From assembly GCA_017455065.1 (NCBI GenBank), contig JAFTBU010000062.1:62001-126000 (forward strand): a stretch of 64,000 bases of DNA, given 5' to 3'. The notes under the pieces are model-generated. The model saw nothing but the letters and a program-made list of their open reading frames with translations. It did no database searches and was not told the DNA's origin. Below are positions 32,161 to 40,292 of this stretch, piece after piece. Positions within the stretch are counted from its first letter, which is position 1; each line of letters starts with the position of its first letter. The position numbers and the translations under genes were made by a program. Source of the DNA: Bacteroidales bacterium (GTDB taxonomy: Bacteria > Bacteroidota > Bacteroidia > Bacteroidales > UBA932).

Positions 32161-32991
32161 ATGAAGAAAAAGACCAGGATATTCCTGATGCTCGTCGGCA
32201 TCCCGTTCGTCGTGGGTTTCCTGCTGGGGCTGCTCATAGGCGGCTCGTGCAGCCGTCACGGCGGAGAGGGTCCCGCAGCTCAGGAGGAGACTGCGACCGG
32301 CAGCGGCCCCGAAGAGGGAATCACCTCAGAGACCGCGCTCCCGGAGGCGGAAGCTATTGAGGGTCCGGAAGATGGCTTCGCAGCGGATGACGACACGGAC
32401 GGCATCGGCGTACCCGAGCAGAAGGAAATCATCTATTACACCCGGATGATTCCCTATGCCAAGACCTTCGCCGACCTCAACGAAACCCATCTGGAAAAAG
32501 CCAGGGAGGCAGGCCTGAAGCGCATCCCTTCCGGAAGGGACGACATAGACAAATCCGTGCTGGAGCTGATAGAAGACGACGACTACCTGGTGGTGGACCG
32601 GCTCCGCTACTCAGTCCCCTACCTCACCAAAGGAGCCGCGGCCGAACTGCACAGGATAGCCAAGGCCTTCAGCGATTCGCTGGAGTCCAAGCATTTTCCG
32701 GACTACAAGCTGGTCGTCACCTCCATACTGCGCACCGAGGAGGACGTGGCCAGGCTGCGCCGCAGCGGCAACCCCAACGCCTCCGACAACTCCGCCCATT
32801 GCTACGGCACCACCTTCGACATCACTTACACGCGCTACTGGCGCGAGATCGAGACCGACGAATTCATGCAGCCCTACGAGCTGACCAAGGTCCTCGCCGA
32901 AGTCCTGAGGGATGAGAAACAGGCCGGCCGCATACTGGTCAAATACGAACGCAAAGAGCATTGTTTCCACATAACCAACTATCATGAATAG
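32161..32991 (+). CDS. DUF5715 (M15/VanY-like peptidase) lipoprotein
   Basis: 276-residue envelope protein. A hydrophobic start ends in LIGGSC, giving a likely lipidated Cys30; an acidic Glu/Gly/Pro-rich linker (30-85) follows. The C-terminal half matches DUF5715, with VTSILRT, SDNSAHCYGTTFDI and EHCFHITNY arranged like the Sx(2)HxxGxxxD and HxH zinc motifs of M15 D,D-carboxypeptidases. It probably trims peptidoglycan stem peptides. The gene diverges from the blaI-like gene, so the operator there could affect it too. Its stop overlaps the GH28 start by 8 bases. Confidence 0.82.
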   Translation: MKKKTRIFLMLVGIPFVVGFLLGLLIGGSCSRHGGEGPAAQEETATGSGPEEGITSETALPEAEAIEGPEDGFAADDDTDGIGVPEQKEIIYYTRMIPYAKTFADLNETHLEKAREAGLKRIPSGRDDIDKSVLELIEDDDYLVVDRLRYSVPYLTKGAAAELHRIAKAFSDSLESKHFPDYKLVVTSILRTEEDVARLRRSGNPNASDNSAHCYGTTFDITYTRYWREIETDEFMQPYELTKVLAEVLRDEKQAGRILVKYERKEHCFHITNYHE

Positions 32992-34546
32992 ATTTATCCT
33001 GTTTCTGCTCGGGATCACCATGCTGGTCCCTGCACAAGCCCAGACTCTGAACATCCTGAGTGTCGGAGGCAAGAACGACGGCAAGACCATGAACACCGCG
33101 GCCATTGCCAAAGGTATCGACCAGCTGTCCGCCAAGGGCGGCGGCACCCTCTACTTCCCCGCCGGCACCTATCTGACCGGCCCCATTACGATGAAGAGCA
33201 ACATCACCCTGCACATCGACGCCGGGGCGGTATTGTCTTTCACCGATGACTTCGACGCCTACATGCCCTATGTGGAGATGCGTTTCGAAGGAGTGGTGAT
33301 GAAGAGTTTCCATCCGCTGATCGGCGGCTGGGACCTTGAAAACGTCAGCATCGAAGGCGACGGCATCCTGGAAGGCAACGGCAACGCCTGGTGGCAGGAG
33401 CACTACAGGGTCGAGACCGAAGTCATGCAGGGCGGAGCCAAGAACCCCACCCGCTGGCAGAAAGCCTTCCTGGAGGCCAATCCCGACCTGACCCTCGAGC
33501 CCCAGTCCGACTGGAAGAACACCCTGGCACGCCATTTCTTCCGCCCGCCCTTCATCCAGTTCTACCGCTGCAAGAATGTGCGCATCGAAGGCCTCCACAT
33601 CCAGAATTCCCCGTTCTGGACCGTCAATCCCGAGTTCTGCGACAACCTCACCATCACTGGAGTCACCATCAACAACCCGCACTCCCCCAATACCGACGGC
33701 ATCAATCCCGAGTCCTGCCGCAACGTGCACATCTCCAACTGCCACATCAGCGTCGGGGATGACTGCATCACCATCAAATCAGGCCGCGACCTCCAGGGAC
33801 GCCAGTACGCCACGCCTTGCGAAAACATCACCATCACCAACTGCACCATGCTCAACGGCCACGGCGGCGTGGTGATAGGCAGCGAAATGTCCGGCGACGT
33901 GCGCAAGGTCACCATCAGCAACTGCGTCTTCGACGGCACCAACCGCGGCATCCGCATGAAATCCTCCCGCGGCCGCGGCGGCATAGTCGAGGAAATCCGC
34001 GTCAGCAACATAGTGATGAAGAACATCCAGGACGAGGCCATCATCCTGACCCTTTTCTACGGCCGTTCCAGCCTGGAGCCCGTCAGTGACCGCACCCCCA
34101 TATTCCGCAACATCCACATCTCGGGCATGACCGGCTCCCAGGTCAATTCCGTGGGCGGAATCATAGGCATACCTGAGATGCCCATCTCCGACATCAGCAT
34201 CTCCGATGTCAATATAGAAGCCAAGTCCGGCCTCCGCGTCCGCGACGCCGCAAACCTGACTTTCAGGGATTTCACCATCAACACCCAGCAGGGCGCCGCG
34301 CTCAGCCTGGAGAATACGAAGGAAGTGTACATCGACAATGTGCGCACCTACAAGCCCATCGCCGATGCGCCCGTGATGCTTTTCAAGAATGTGAAGGATG
34401 TGCTGGTGCGCGGCTGCTTCCCCATGGGCGGCAGCAAGGCCCTCGCCGAGATCTCAGGCCCCCAGACTAAGGGGGTCATCTTCCAGAACAACTACACCGA
34501 CCGCCTCGCCACCCCCGTCATCTGGGGAGAGGATGTCAAGAAGTAA
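32984..34546 (+). CDS. GH28 family (polygalacturonase-like) glycosidase
   Basis: Exported 520-residue right-handed beta-helix enzyme; signal peptide cut near VPAQAQ (residue 20). GH28 motifs are in order: NTDGINPES (near 230), SVGDDCITIKSG (near 257), GHGGVVIGSEMSG (near 290) and RGIRMKSSRGRGG (near 323), supplying the three catalytic Asp, the His and the Arg-Lys pair. Rather than polygalacturonase itself, many Bacteroidetes members cleave rhamnogalacturonan or release terminal galacturonic acid, so pectin-type substrates are likely. ATG 32984 overlaps the upstream peptidase by 8 bases, an odd pairing of wall and pectin enzymes. It converges on the porin gene (2-base gap). Confidence 0.92.
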   Translation: MNRFILFLLGITMLVPAQAQTLNILSVGGKNDGKTMNTAAIAKGIDQLSAKGGGTLYFPAGTYLTGPITMKSNITLHIDAGAVLSFTDDFDAYMPYVEMRFEGVVMKSFHPLIGGWDLENVSIEGDGILEGNGNAWWQEHYRVETEVMQGGAKNPTRWQKAFLEANPDLTLEPQSDWKNTLARHFFRPPFIQFYRCKNVRIEGLHIQNSPFWTVNPEFCDNLTITGVTINNPHSPNTDGINPESCRNVHISNCHISVGDDCITIKSGRDLQGRQYATPCENITITNCTMLNGHGGVVIGSEMSGDVRKVTISNCVFDGTNRGIRMKSSRGRGGIVEEIRVSNIVMKNIQDEAIILTLFYGRSSLEPVSDRTPIFRNIHISGMTGSQVNSVGGIIGIPEMPISDISISDVNIEAKSGLRVRDAANLTFRDFTINTQQGAALSLENTKEVYIDNVRTYKPIADAPVMLFKNVKDVLVRGCFPMGGSKALAEISGPQTKGVIFQNNYTDRLATPVIWGEDVKK

Positions 34547-34548
34547 GA

Positions 34549-35541
34549 TTATCTCCGGATGATGTCCAGGCGCCAGGTGACACCGAATTCGAAGTTGTTG
34601 CGGCTCCTGGAATTGTCTCGGTAATAGACTGCGTGGAGACGGAGGTTGTTGTCCCCCATGGGGAAGTACTCCAGACCGGCGCCGCCGTAAAGGTACTCCG
34701 TGCCGGGGAGTATGACCTCGTCGTAAGGCCTGCCCGAGGCGTCCACATTCCAGGGTTCGTTGCGTTCATACCCGGCCTTCCAGCAGATGTTCCATTTGCC
34801 CACGGACCAGATGAACTTCGAGATGACAGTATAGTCCGACAGGATCAATGAGCTGCGCTGGCCTATGCCGGCGCGGTTCATCACGTCCAGGTCGAAGAGT
34901 ATGTTGCCGAAGGTGAAATGGTTGCCCAGGGAGACGTAATTGACGAAGCGGGAGTCCCTGTCCTGGACGAAGTTGGTGCTCCAGATGGTATGCCACCAGG
35001 GGGCGAAGCTGCCGCTCCATGCCAGATTGTAGGCATAGACATTTTCGAAGCCGAGCGACAGGGGCGAGTCGCAGAACTGGAAGATGATATCCTGGCCCTC
35101 CATGAAACGGTAATAGAGGGATGCACCCATGGTGAAGCCCTGGTAGAGGTTGTTGCAGAACTGGCTGTAGAAATAGACGTCGATGGGGACGGCATCATAC
35201 TCATAGCCTCCTATCAGCACGGCCTGCTTGCCCACCATCAGGCGGAGTTTGTCGGTGGCATGCCAGTTGACATAGAGGAAGTCCGTGGCGTTGAAGATGT
35301 TGCGGGCGTCGAAGACCTGTTTGTTGAGCCTCTGGCGGAGACGGTAATCCACATTGGGGGCTATGTGTCCCCAGATGTTCAGGTTCAGATGGTCCCCCTG
35401 GAATTTGGTGACAGTCTCACCCGGCACGGACTCCAGGTGGAAAGCGACCCTGGTGTCGATGTAGAGGCTGTCCACGGCGTTCTGGGCGAAAGATTGCAGG
35501 CAGAAGGCCGCAAGGAACATACAAATGACGATTTTCCTCAT
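34549..35541 (-). CDS. Outer-membrane porin (phosphate-selective O/P-like)
   Basis: 330-residue beta-barrel with signal peptide ending near residue 19 (CLQSFAQ). Alternating aromatic strands (GHIAPNVDYRLRQRLNK, LRLMVGKQAVLIGGYEYD, MGASLYYRFMEGQ) and a C-terminal strand ending in Arg-Arg after WRLDI match the porin O/P group common in Bacteroidetes. Such porins passively admit small solutes. Specificity cannot be judged. It stands alone on the minus strand, converging on GH28 and diverging from yitT. The barrel type is secure; the family assignment less so. Confidence 0.68.
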   Translation of the reverse strand: MRKIVICMFLAAFCLQSFAQNAVDSLYIDTRVAFHLESVPGETVTKFQGDHLNLNIWGHIAPNVDYRLRQRLNKQVFDARNIFNATDFLYVNWHATDKLRLMVGKQAVLIGGYEYDAVPIDVYFYSQFCNNLYQGFTMGASLYYRFMEGQDIIFQFCDSPLSLGFENVYAYNLAWSGSFAPWWHTIWSTNFVQDRDSRFVNYVSLGNHFTFGNILFDLDVMNRAGIGQRSSLILSDYTVISKFIWSVGKWNICWKAGYERNEPWNVDASGRPYDEVILPGTEYLYGGAGLEYFPMGDNNLRLHAVYYRDNSRSRNNFEFGVTWRLDIIRR

Positions 35542-35604
35542 TTCTGCAAAAATTTGTTACGAAAATAGTCAAAAATACCTAATTTCGTAAAGATATTTCG
35601 ACAT

Positions 35605-36522
35605 ATGGAAAATCCTTTAAAGTACCTCAAGACCTGGAAGTTCTGGAAAGAACTCATTATCATGACTTTGGGTATGATGTTCGGAGCAGCCGCCGTGTAC
35701 TACTTCCTCATGCCCAGCAAACTCATCATCGGAAGCATCTCCGGCTTCTCCATCGTGCTGGCTGAAGTCTTCTCCCGTGCAGGCATCAACATCAGCGTCT
35801 CCACCATGATCTTCGTGATCAACGCCATACTCCTGGTGCTCGCCTGGATACTCATAGGCAAGGAATTCGGAGCCAAGACCGTGTACACGGCCCTCATCCT
35901 CGGTCCCCTCGTGAGCCTCTGGGAGAAGATACTCCCCTACGAGAAACTCGTCTCCGAGGGCACGTCCGTGATGAACGACCCCTGGCTGGACCTGATCTGC
36001 TTCGTGCTGATGCTCAGCATCTCCCAGGCCATACTCTTCCGCATCAACGCCTCCACCGGAGGACTTGACATTATTGCCAAGATAGTCAACAAATATCTGC
36101 ACTTCGACATCGGCACCTCGGTAGCGGTGGCGGGAGCCATGATCTGCCTCTCCGCATTTGCCATCAACCCCTTCCGCATGGTCGTGATAGGTCTGATCGG
36201 CACCTGGATCAACGGCCTCGCGGTGGACTATTTCACCGCCAGCCTCAACCGGCGCAAACGCGTCTGCCTGGTCACCGACCGTTACGAGGAAGTCCGCCAG
36301 TTCATCATCAAGGACCTGCAGCGAGGCTGCAGCCTCTACCCCATGAAGGGCGGCTATTCCTTGGATGACAAGACCGAGGTCGTGGCCCTGCTGACCCAGA
36401 ACGAGTTCGCGGAGCTCTTCAATTTCCTCGGGCGCAACAACATAAACGCCTTCATCACTTCCGGCAACGTCAGCGAAGTCTACGGAATGTGGAACGAGAA
36501 ACGCCGCCGTCACGAAAAATAA
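35605..36522 (+). CDS. YitT family membrane protein (DUF161/DUF2179)
   Basis: 305-residue inner-membrane protein with five to six helices in the first 210 residues (AAAVYYFLMPSKLIIGS, GGLDIIAKIVNKY) and the soluble DUF2179 domain at the end (about 215-295; RKRVCLVTDRYEEVRQFI). YitT proteins are widespread; their transport or regulatory function is not settled. The two-domain layout and length are typical. It is followed 16 bases later by the COG0523 GTPase, which has its own -7 box in the gap, so co-transcription is uncertain. Confidence 0.92.
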   Translation: MENPLKYLKTWKFWKELIIMTLGMMFGAAAVYYFLMPSKLIIGSISGFSIVLAEVFSRAGINISVSTMIFVINAILLVLAWILIGKEFGAKTVYTALILGPLVSLWEKILPYEKLVSEGTSVMNDPWLDLICFVLMLSISQAILFRINASTGGLDIIAKIVNKYLHFDIGTSVAVAGAMICLSAFAINPFRMVVIGLIGTWINGLAVDYFTASLNRRKRVCLVTDRYEEVRQFIIKDLQRGCSLYPMKGGYSLDDKTEVVALLTQNEFAELFNFLGRNNINAFITSGNVSEVYGMWNEKRRRHEK

Positions 36523-36526
36523 TCAG

Positions 36527-36534
36527 TATCTTTA
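36527..36534 (+). promoter_or_regulatory. -7 box (TATCTTTA) for the COG0523 GTPase
   Basis: TATCTTTA ends 4 bases before ATG 36539, another near-leaderless arrangement. Confidence 0.45.
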
Positions 36535-36538
36535 CAGC

Positions 36539-37678
36539 ATGAAAGAAATACCGGTATTACTCCTTACCGGCTACCTCGGTAGCGGTAAGACCACCCTGGT
36601 CAACAGGATACTCTCAAACAAGAAAGGGATCAAGTTCGCCGTCATCGTCAATGACATAGGCGAAGTCAACATAGACGCGGCCCTCATCCAGAAAGACGGA
36701 GTCGTGTCCGGCAAGGACGAAAGCCTCGTCCCCCTGCAGAACGGATGCATCTGCTGCACCCTCAAGATGGACCTCGTGGATCAGCTCCGCGACCTGGCCG
36801 AGTCAGGCAAGTTCGACTACATAGTCATCGAAGCCAGCGGCATCTGCGAGCCCGAACCCATAGCCCGTACCATCTGCTCCATCCCCATGATGGGACCGGA
36901 GTACAATAAGACCGCCCGTCCCAGACTCGACTGCATCGTGACCGTGGTGGACGCCCTCCGCATGAAGGAAGAGTTCGCCTGCGCCAAAGACCTGCTCAGG
37001 GGCAATCTGGGAGAGGACGACCTGGAGAGCCTGGTGATCCAGCAGGTGGAATTCTGCAACCTGATCCTGCTGAACAAAGCTTCGCTCGTGTCCGCCGAGG
37101 ACCTCGGGAAAGTACGCTCCATCCTGCGCCAGATACAGCCCAAGGCCGAAATCATAGACTGCGACTGGGGTGAAGTGGAGCTGGAGAAGCTCCTGGACAC
37201 AGGACTTTTCAACTATGAGCAAGTCTCCTCTTCCGCCGCCTGGATAGCCGGCGTCGAAGGTCCCATCGAAGACGAAGAAGAGGGCGAAGCCGACGAGTAC
37301 GGCATCAGCACATGGGTGTACAGCGCCCGCGAGCCCTTCGACATAAACAAATTCGATTTCTTCGTGGCCAAGCACTGGCCGGCAGGTATCATCAGGGCCA
37401 AGGGTCTGTGCTATTTCACCGATGACACCGACAAATGCTACCTCTTCGAGCAGTGCGGCAGCCAGATTTCACTGAAGAATGTGGGACAATGGTACGCCAC
37501 CATGCCTGAGGACGAGCTCCGCGAAGCCATGCTCACGGACCCTGTGCTCAGACGCGACTGGGATGACGAATACGGTGACAGGATGCAGAAACTGGTCTTC
37601 ATCGGCCAGCATCTGGACACTGCGGAAATCAAAAAAGCCCTTGACTTCTGTCTGGACAAGGACTTTCCGATCATCTGA
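36539..37678 (+). CDS. CobW/COG0523-family metal-chaperone GTPase
   Basis: 379-residue cytoplasmic GTPase. Walker A GYLGSGKTT (near residue 10), the family metal motif CICC (NGCICCTL, near 64), Walker B-like YIVIEASG (near 90) and a C-terminal CobW_C domain (about 265-360) are clear. COG0523 proteins deliver zinc or other metals to client enzymes or act in metal scarcity. An acidic Glu-rich insert (GPIEDEEEGEADEYG, near 245) could bind metal, where other members carry His clusters. No Zur-like site was recognised upstream, so the metal cannot be named. Confidence 0.9.
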   Translation: MKEIPVLLLTGYLGSGKTTLVNRILSNKKGIKFAVIVNDIGEVNIDAALIQKDGVVSGKDESLVPLQNGCICCTLKMDLVDQLRDLAESGKFDYIVIEASGICEPEPIARTICSIPMMGPEYNKTARPRLDCIVTVVDALRMKEEFACAKDLLRGNLGEDDLESLVIQQVEFCNLILLNKASLVSAEDLGKVRSILRQIQPKAEIIDCDWGEVELEKLLDTGLFNYEQVSSSAAWIAGVEGPIEDEEEGEADEYGISTWVYSAREPFDINKFDFFVAKHWPAGIIRAKGLCYFTDDTDKCYLFEQCGSQISLKNVGQWYATMPEDELREAMLTDPVLRRDWDDEYGDRMQKLVFIGQHLDTAEIKKALDFCLDKDFPII

Positions 37679-37791
37679 CCTCACACATTCATACCCGGAA
37701 CATAAAGGTTATTGAAATAGCATCCCCTGTATAAAGAGATGCTGGAGTTTTCTGTTGCATAAGCACAGCTCTTTGGCCTTGCAGGAATATA

Positions 37792-37822
37792 TTTGTTTTT
37801 ACAATATAAAACATTATCTTTG
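37792..37822 (+). promoter_or_regulatory. Promoter of the NVEALA gene (TTTG-N19-TATCTTTG)
   Basis: TTTG (37792-37795), 19 bases, TATCTTTG (37815-37822): a full-consensus Bacteroidetes promoter. ATG 37837 follows 14 bases later. The region from 37680 on is much AT-richer than what precedes it. Confidence 0.8.
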
Positions 37823-37836
37823 CAAAAAGCACCGAC

Positions 37837-38112
37837 ATGAAACCGACAAAATCAAAAATCAACAAAATTATTTTCACAGTTATTTTATCAGCTGTGCTTT
37901 CTTTATGTATTCTTTTCACAGTATCCACTGGTAAATATTTGACCTATTTCAACAACACGAGTGTTAATGCTCTATCTTTCTGCGAAAAGTTTAATGGCAG
38001 TGTCTTAGCTCTGTATTGTAAAGATAATATTGGGGCATGTTCAGGAAATGTGGGTGGTCTTGAAGTCACATGTTCAGGGACAAAAATCAACAATTTGCCC
38101 ATTGAGGAATAA
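37837..38112 (+). CDS. NVEALA-family secreted peptide
   Basis: 91-residue protein with a basic start and hydrophobic helix (about 10-30), then SVNALS at 42-47, a variant of the NVEALA motif that follows the signal region in this Bacteroidetes family (PF14055). The mature part has four cysteines (49, 61, 68, 79), enough for two disulfides or a metal site, and no recognised catalytic motif. Function of the family is unknown. It is the first gene of a unit with two BF3164-like lipoproteins; its stop is 4 bases before the next start. AT-rich codons set it apart from the GC-rich flanks. Confidence 0.8.
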   Translation: MKPTKSKINKIIFTVILSAVLSLCILFTVSTGKYLTYFNNTSVNALSFCEKFNGSVLALYCKDNIGACSGNVGGLEVTCSGTKINNLPIEE

Positions 38113-38116
38113 TCAT

Positions 38117-39193
38117 ATGATTAATCATTTTCGCATTGTATTCACTCTTCTCTGTTTGTTTTCGACTAGCTACTCATGTTCAATTCGTCAGACTGACTGG
38201 CCGGAAGACTATCAAATCAAATTGGATGAGGATATTACCAGCTCACTGGAAGCTGAGGTAATGGAAGTGTCATATGGATTTCCTAGTGCAATGGCTTTCT
38301 TCGTGTATTCAGATACTGTTCTAGTCGTAGTGAATTATCCAAAACAAGACCTCTCGCTTGTTCAACTGGCGGACATAGAAACTGGAAATATACTAGCCGG
38401 TACGCTATTATACGGGAACGGCCCCGAGGAGGTCCTCATGATAATCCCCATGCTTAGAGAGGACGTGCTATATATCAGCGATCCTGCACGAAAGAGACTG
38501 ATTTCGATTGACCTGGATAAATTATTAAAAGAAAGGGCAAGTTTTCATCCTGACGTTTTGGTTGATTATAGTACAGCTTCTCTCACACCGGGCGGCCTGC
38601 TTCCTTTGGATAAGGACATAATTCTGATGGCCAATCCGTACTGTTTCGAAGATGAAGATACTGGCTGGAGCAATATTGGGCAAGAGAGAATATTATTCTT
38701 CAATAACGGAGTGATAACTAATACCAACAACAAAGGCATACGGTATAACACCTTTAATGTCAATCAAGGTGAATTCGCCGCCTTCCCTGATCATGACAGG
38801 ATTTTCTATGCATCATATTACACTCCACTCATAGAAATATTCGATACAGAGGGGAATAAACTCAAAAGATTACATGGGCCCGAAGATCTTTCAGTCGAGT
38901 ACTACAATGACAATGGGGAGATTATTTTCAACCGTGATGCCCCGGTAGCTTATCCAAGTATTTATCAATGCGGAAACAGCTTGTATCTGAATTTTGTCGG
39001 TGATCATCTCAACTCTGGCCATAGAAATATGAAGAGTACTATCATCCAGATGAATCCCGAGGGCAAAATTTTAAATATATATAAGTGTCCTGTATATCTT
39101 CGATTTTTCAATGTAACAAAAAACGGGATCATTTATGGTCAAGGATATGATGAAAATGACACAAGCATTTTACTGACGATGCGGAACTCTTAA
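38117..39193 (+). CDS. BF3164-like beta-propeller lipoprotein, copy 1
   Basis: 358-residue lipoprotein. The open frame reaches back to 38030, overlapping the NVEALA gene, but ATG 38117 has GAGGA 8 bases upstream and opens a type II signal ending in Cys21 (STSYSC). The body matches BF3164-like/TolB-like proteins, which fold as a six-bladed beta-propeller: GTLLYGNGPEEVLM near residue 95 and blade repeats ending NIYKCPVYLRFFN. Function unknown; propellers usually bind a partner. It is about one third identical by eye to the next gene, sharing NPYCFED, NVNQG, MKSTII and YGxGYDxxDT. Confidence 0.82.
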   Translation: MINHFRIVFTLLCLFSTSYSCSIRQTDWPEDYQIKLDEDITSSLEAEVMEVSYGFPSAMAFFVYSDTVLVVVNYPKQDLSLVQLADIETGNILAGTLLYGNGPEEVLMIIPMLREDVLYISDPARKRLISIDLDKLLKERASFHPDVLVDYSTASLTPGGLLPLDKDIILMANPYCFEDEDTGWSNIGQERILFFNNGVITNTNNKGIRYNTFNVNQGEFAAFPDHDRIFYASYYTPLIEIFDTEGNKLKRLHGPEDLSVEYYNDNGEIIFNRDAPVAYPSIYQCGNSLYLNFVGDHLNSGHRNMKSTIIQMNPEGKILNIYKCPVYLRFFNVTKNGIIYGQGYDENDTSILLTMRNS

Positions 39194-39215
39194 GTCTCAA
39201 TGAATTGTCCGGACG

Positions 39216-40292
39216 ATGAAGAATTATTTCTATTATTACTGCTGGTGCCTTCTGGTAATTCTCACTGGTTGCTGGAATGGTAATGACGGGTGGCAAGAGG
39301 AGACTATCATCGATCTTGATGACAAGCCTTCCATAGAGATGGAGGCTGAAGTGATTCCCGTGTCATACGGATTCTTGGATGTCAAAGACTTTTACGTATT
39401 GGATGACAATACGCTCATTGTCGTTAACAAGGGAAGGAAAGACTGTCCTAATGTCATTCTGGCAGATCTGACGACAGGTGAAATCCTGGCCAGCACATTG
39501 TTTTACGGTAACGGCCCCAATGAAGCCCTCCTGGTCCAGTCATACATGAAAGACGGAATCCTCTTCATCGATGATTTCGCCAAAAGCAGGCTATACAGGA
39601 TAGACCCTCGCGAACTACTGACCGCCGGCTCGGACTATTCCCCTTCGATGATACTGGATTACAGCGATCTTTATACTCCGTTCATAATCCCGTTGGACAG
39701 TGGCGGCACTTTTCTGGTCATGAATCCATACTGTTTTGAAGATAAAACGTCAGGTATCAAGAACGACGAAGTAAACAGATTCTTCTTTTATAGTAGCGGT
39801 GATAATGTCTCAAAAGAATTCGGTCCATTTAAATACGATCCATACAATGTCAATCAAGGATATATCATCCCTTCTTCAGAAAATGACAGAATCGTTTTTA
39901 TCCATTCTTCCTTGCCGGCCATTGAGGTCTACGACTCAAAAGGAAGGAAAATCAGGCATATACAAGGCCCGAGCTTACTTCCAGCCAGATATGCTGTAAA
40001 TGAAGATGGTGGAATTGCTTTTTCCAAAGACGGAATCCCATATGCATACAGGAGTTTTTTCTGTTCAGGGAACGACTTATACGTCAACTATGTAGGTGAT
40101 TATCTTAAGGATTATAGCAGCATGAAGAGCACTATAATCCGCATGGATTTCGACGGCCATGCCCTTATGTCCTTTACCTGCCCCGTCTTTGTCAGCGCGT
40201 TCAGCGTCATGGATGATGGGACGATCTACGGCAAAGGATATGACCAGGACGACACGCCCGTTCTTTGGAGACTGAGACCCGCTCAGGAATAG
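39216..40292 (+). CDS. BF3164-like beta-propeller lipoprotein, copy 2
   Basis: 358-residue paralogue of the preceding gene, 22 bases after it. Signal peptide with a clear lipobox, LTGC (Cys19). Shared blocks in the same order: VSYGF, TLFYGNGPNEALL, MNPYCFEDKTSG, YNVNQG, MKSTIIRMDFDG and YGKGYDQDDTPVLW. Tandem duplication followed by divergence is the simple reading. Its base composition lies between copy 1 and the chromosome. The last 10 bases overlap the convergent epimerase gene, with no terminator visible. The two propellers may bind or anchor the NVEALA peptide (inference). Confidence 0.82.
   Translation: MKNYFYYYCWCLLVILTGCWNGNDGWQEETIIDLDDKPSIEMEAEVIPVSYGFLDVKDFYVLDDNTLIVVNKGRKDCPNVILADLTTGEILASTLFYGNGPNEALLVQSYMKDGILFIDDFAKSRLYRIDPRELLTAGSDYSPSMILDYSDLYTPFIIPLDSGGTFLVMNPYCFEDKTSGIKNDEVNRFFFYSSGDNVSKEFGPFKYDPYNVNQGYIIPSSENDRIVFIHSSLPAIEVYDSKGRKIRHIQGPSLLPARYAVNEDGGIAFSKDGIPYAYRSFFCSGNDLYVNYVGDYLKDYSSMKSTIIRMDFDGHALMSFTCPVFVSAFSVMDDGTIYGKGYDQDDTPVLWRLRPAQE

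Noticed and set aside
37689..37928. 79-codon minus frame over the NVEALA promoter
   Set aside because: It covers a full-consensus promoter on the other strand and has no motif; judged chance in AT-rich DNA.
38030..38116. N-terminal extension of the first propeller lipoprotein
   Set aside because: It overlaps the NVEALA gene in another frame; the ribosome site and signal peptide start at 38117.
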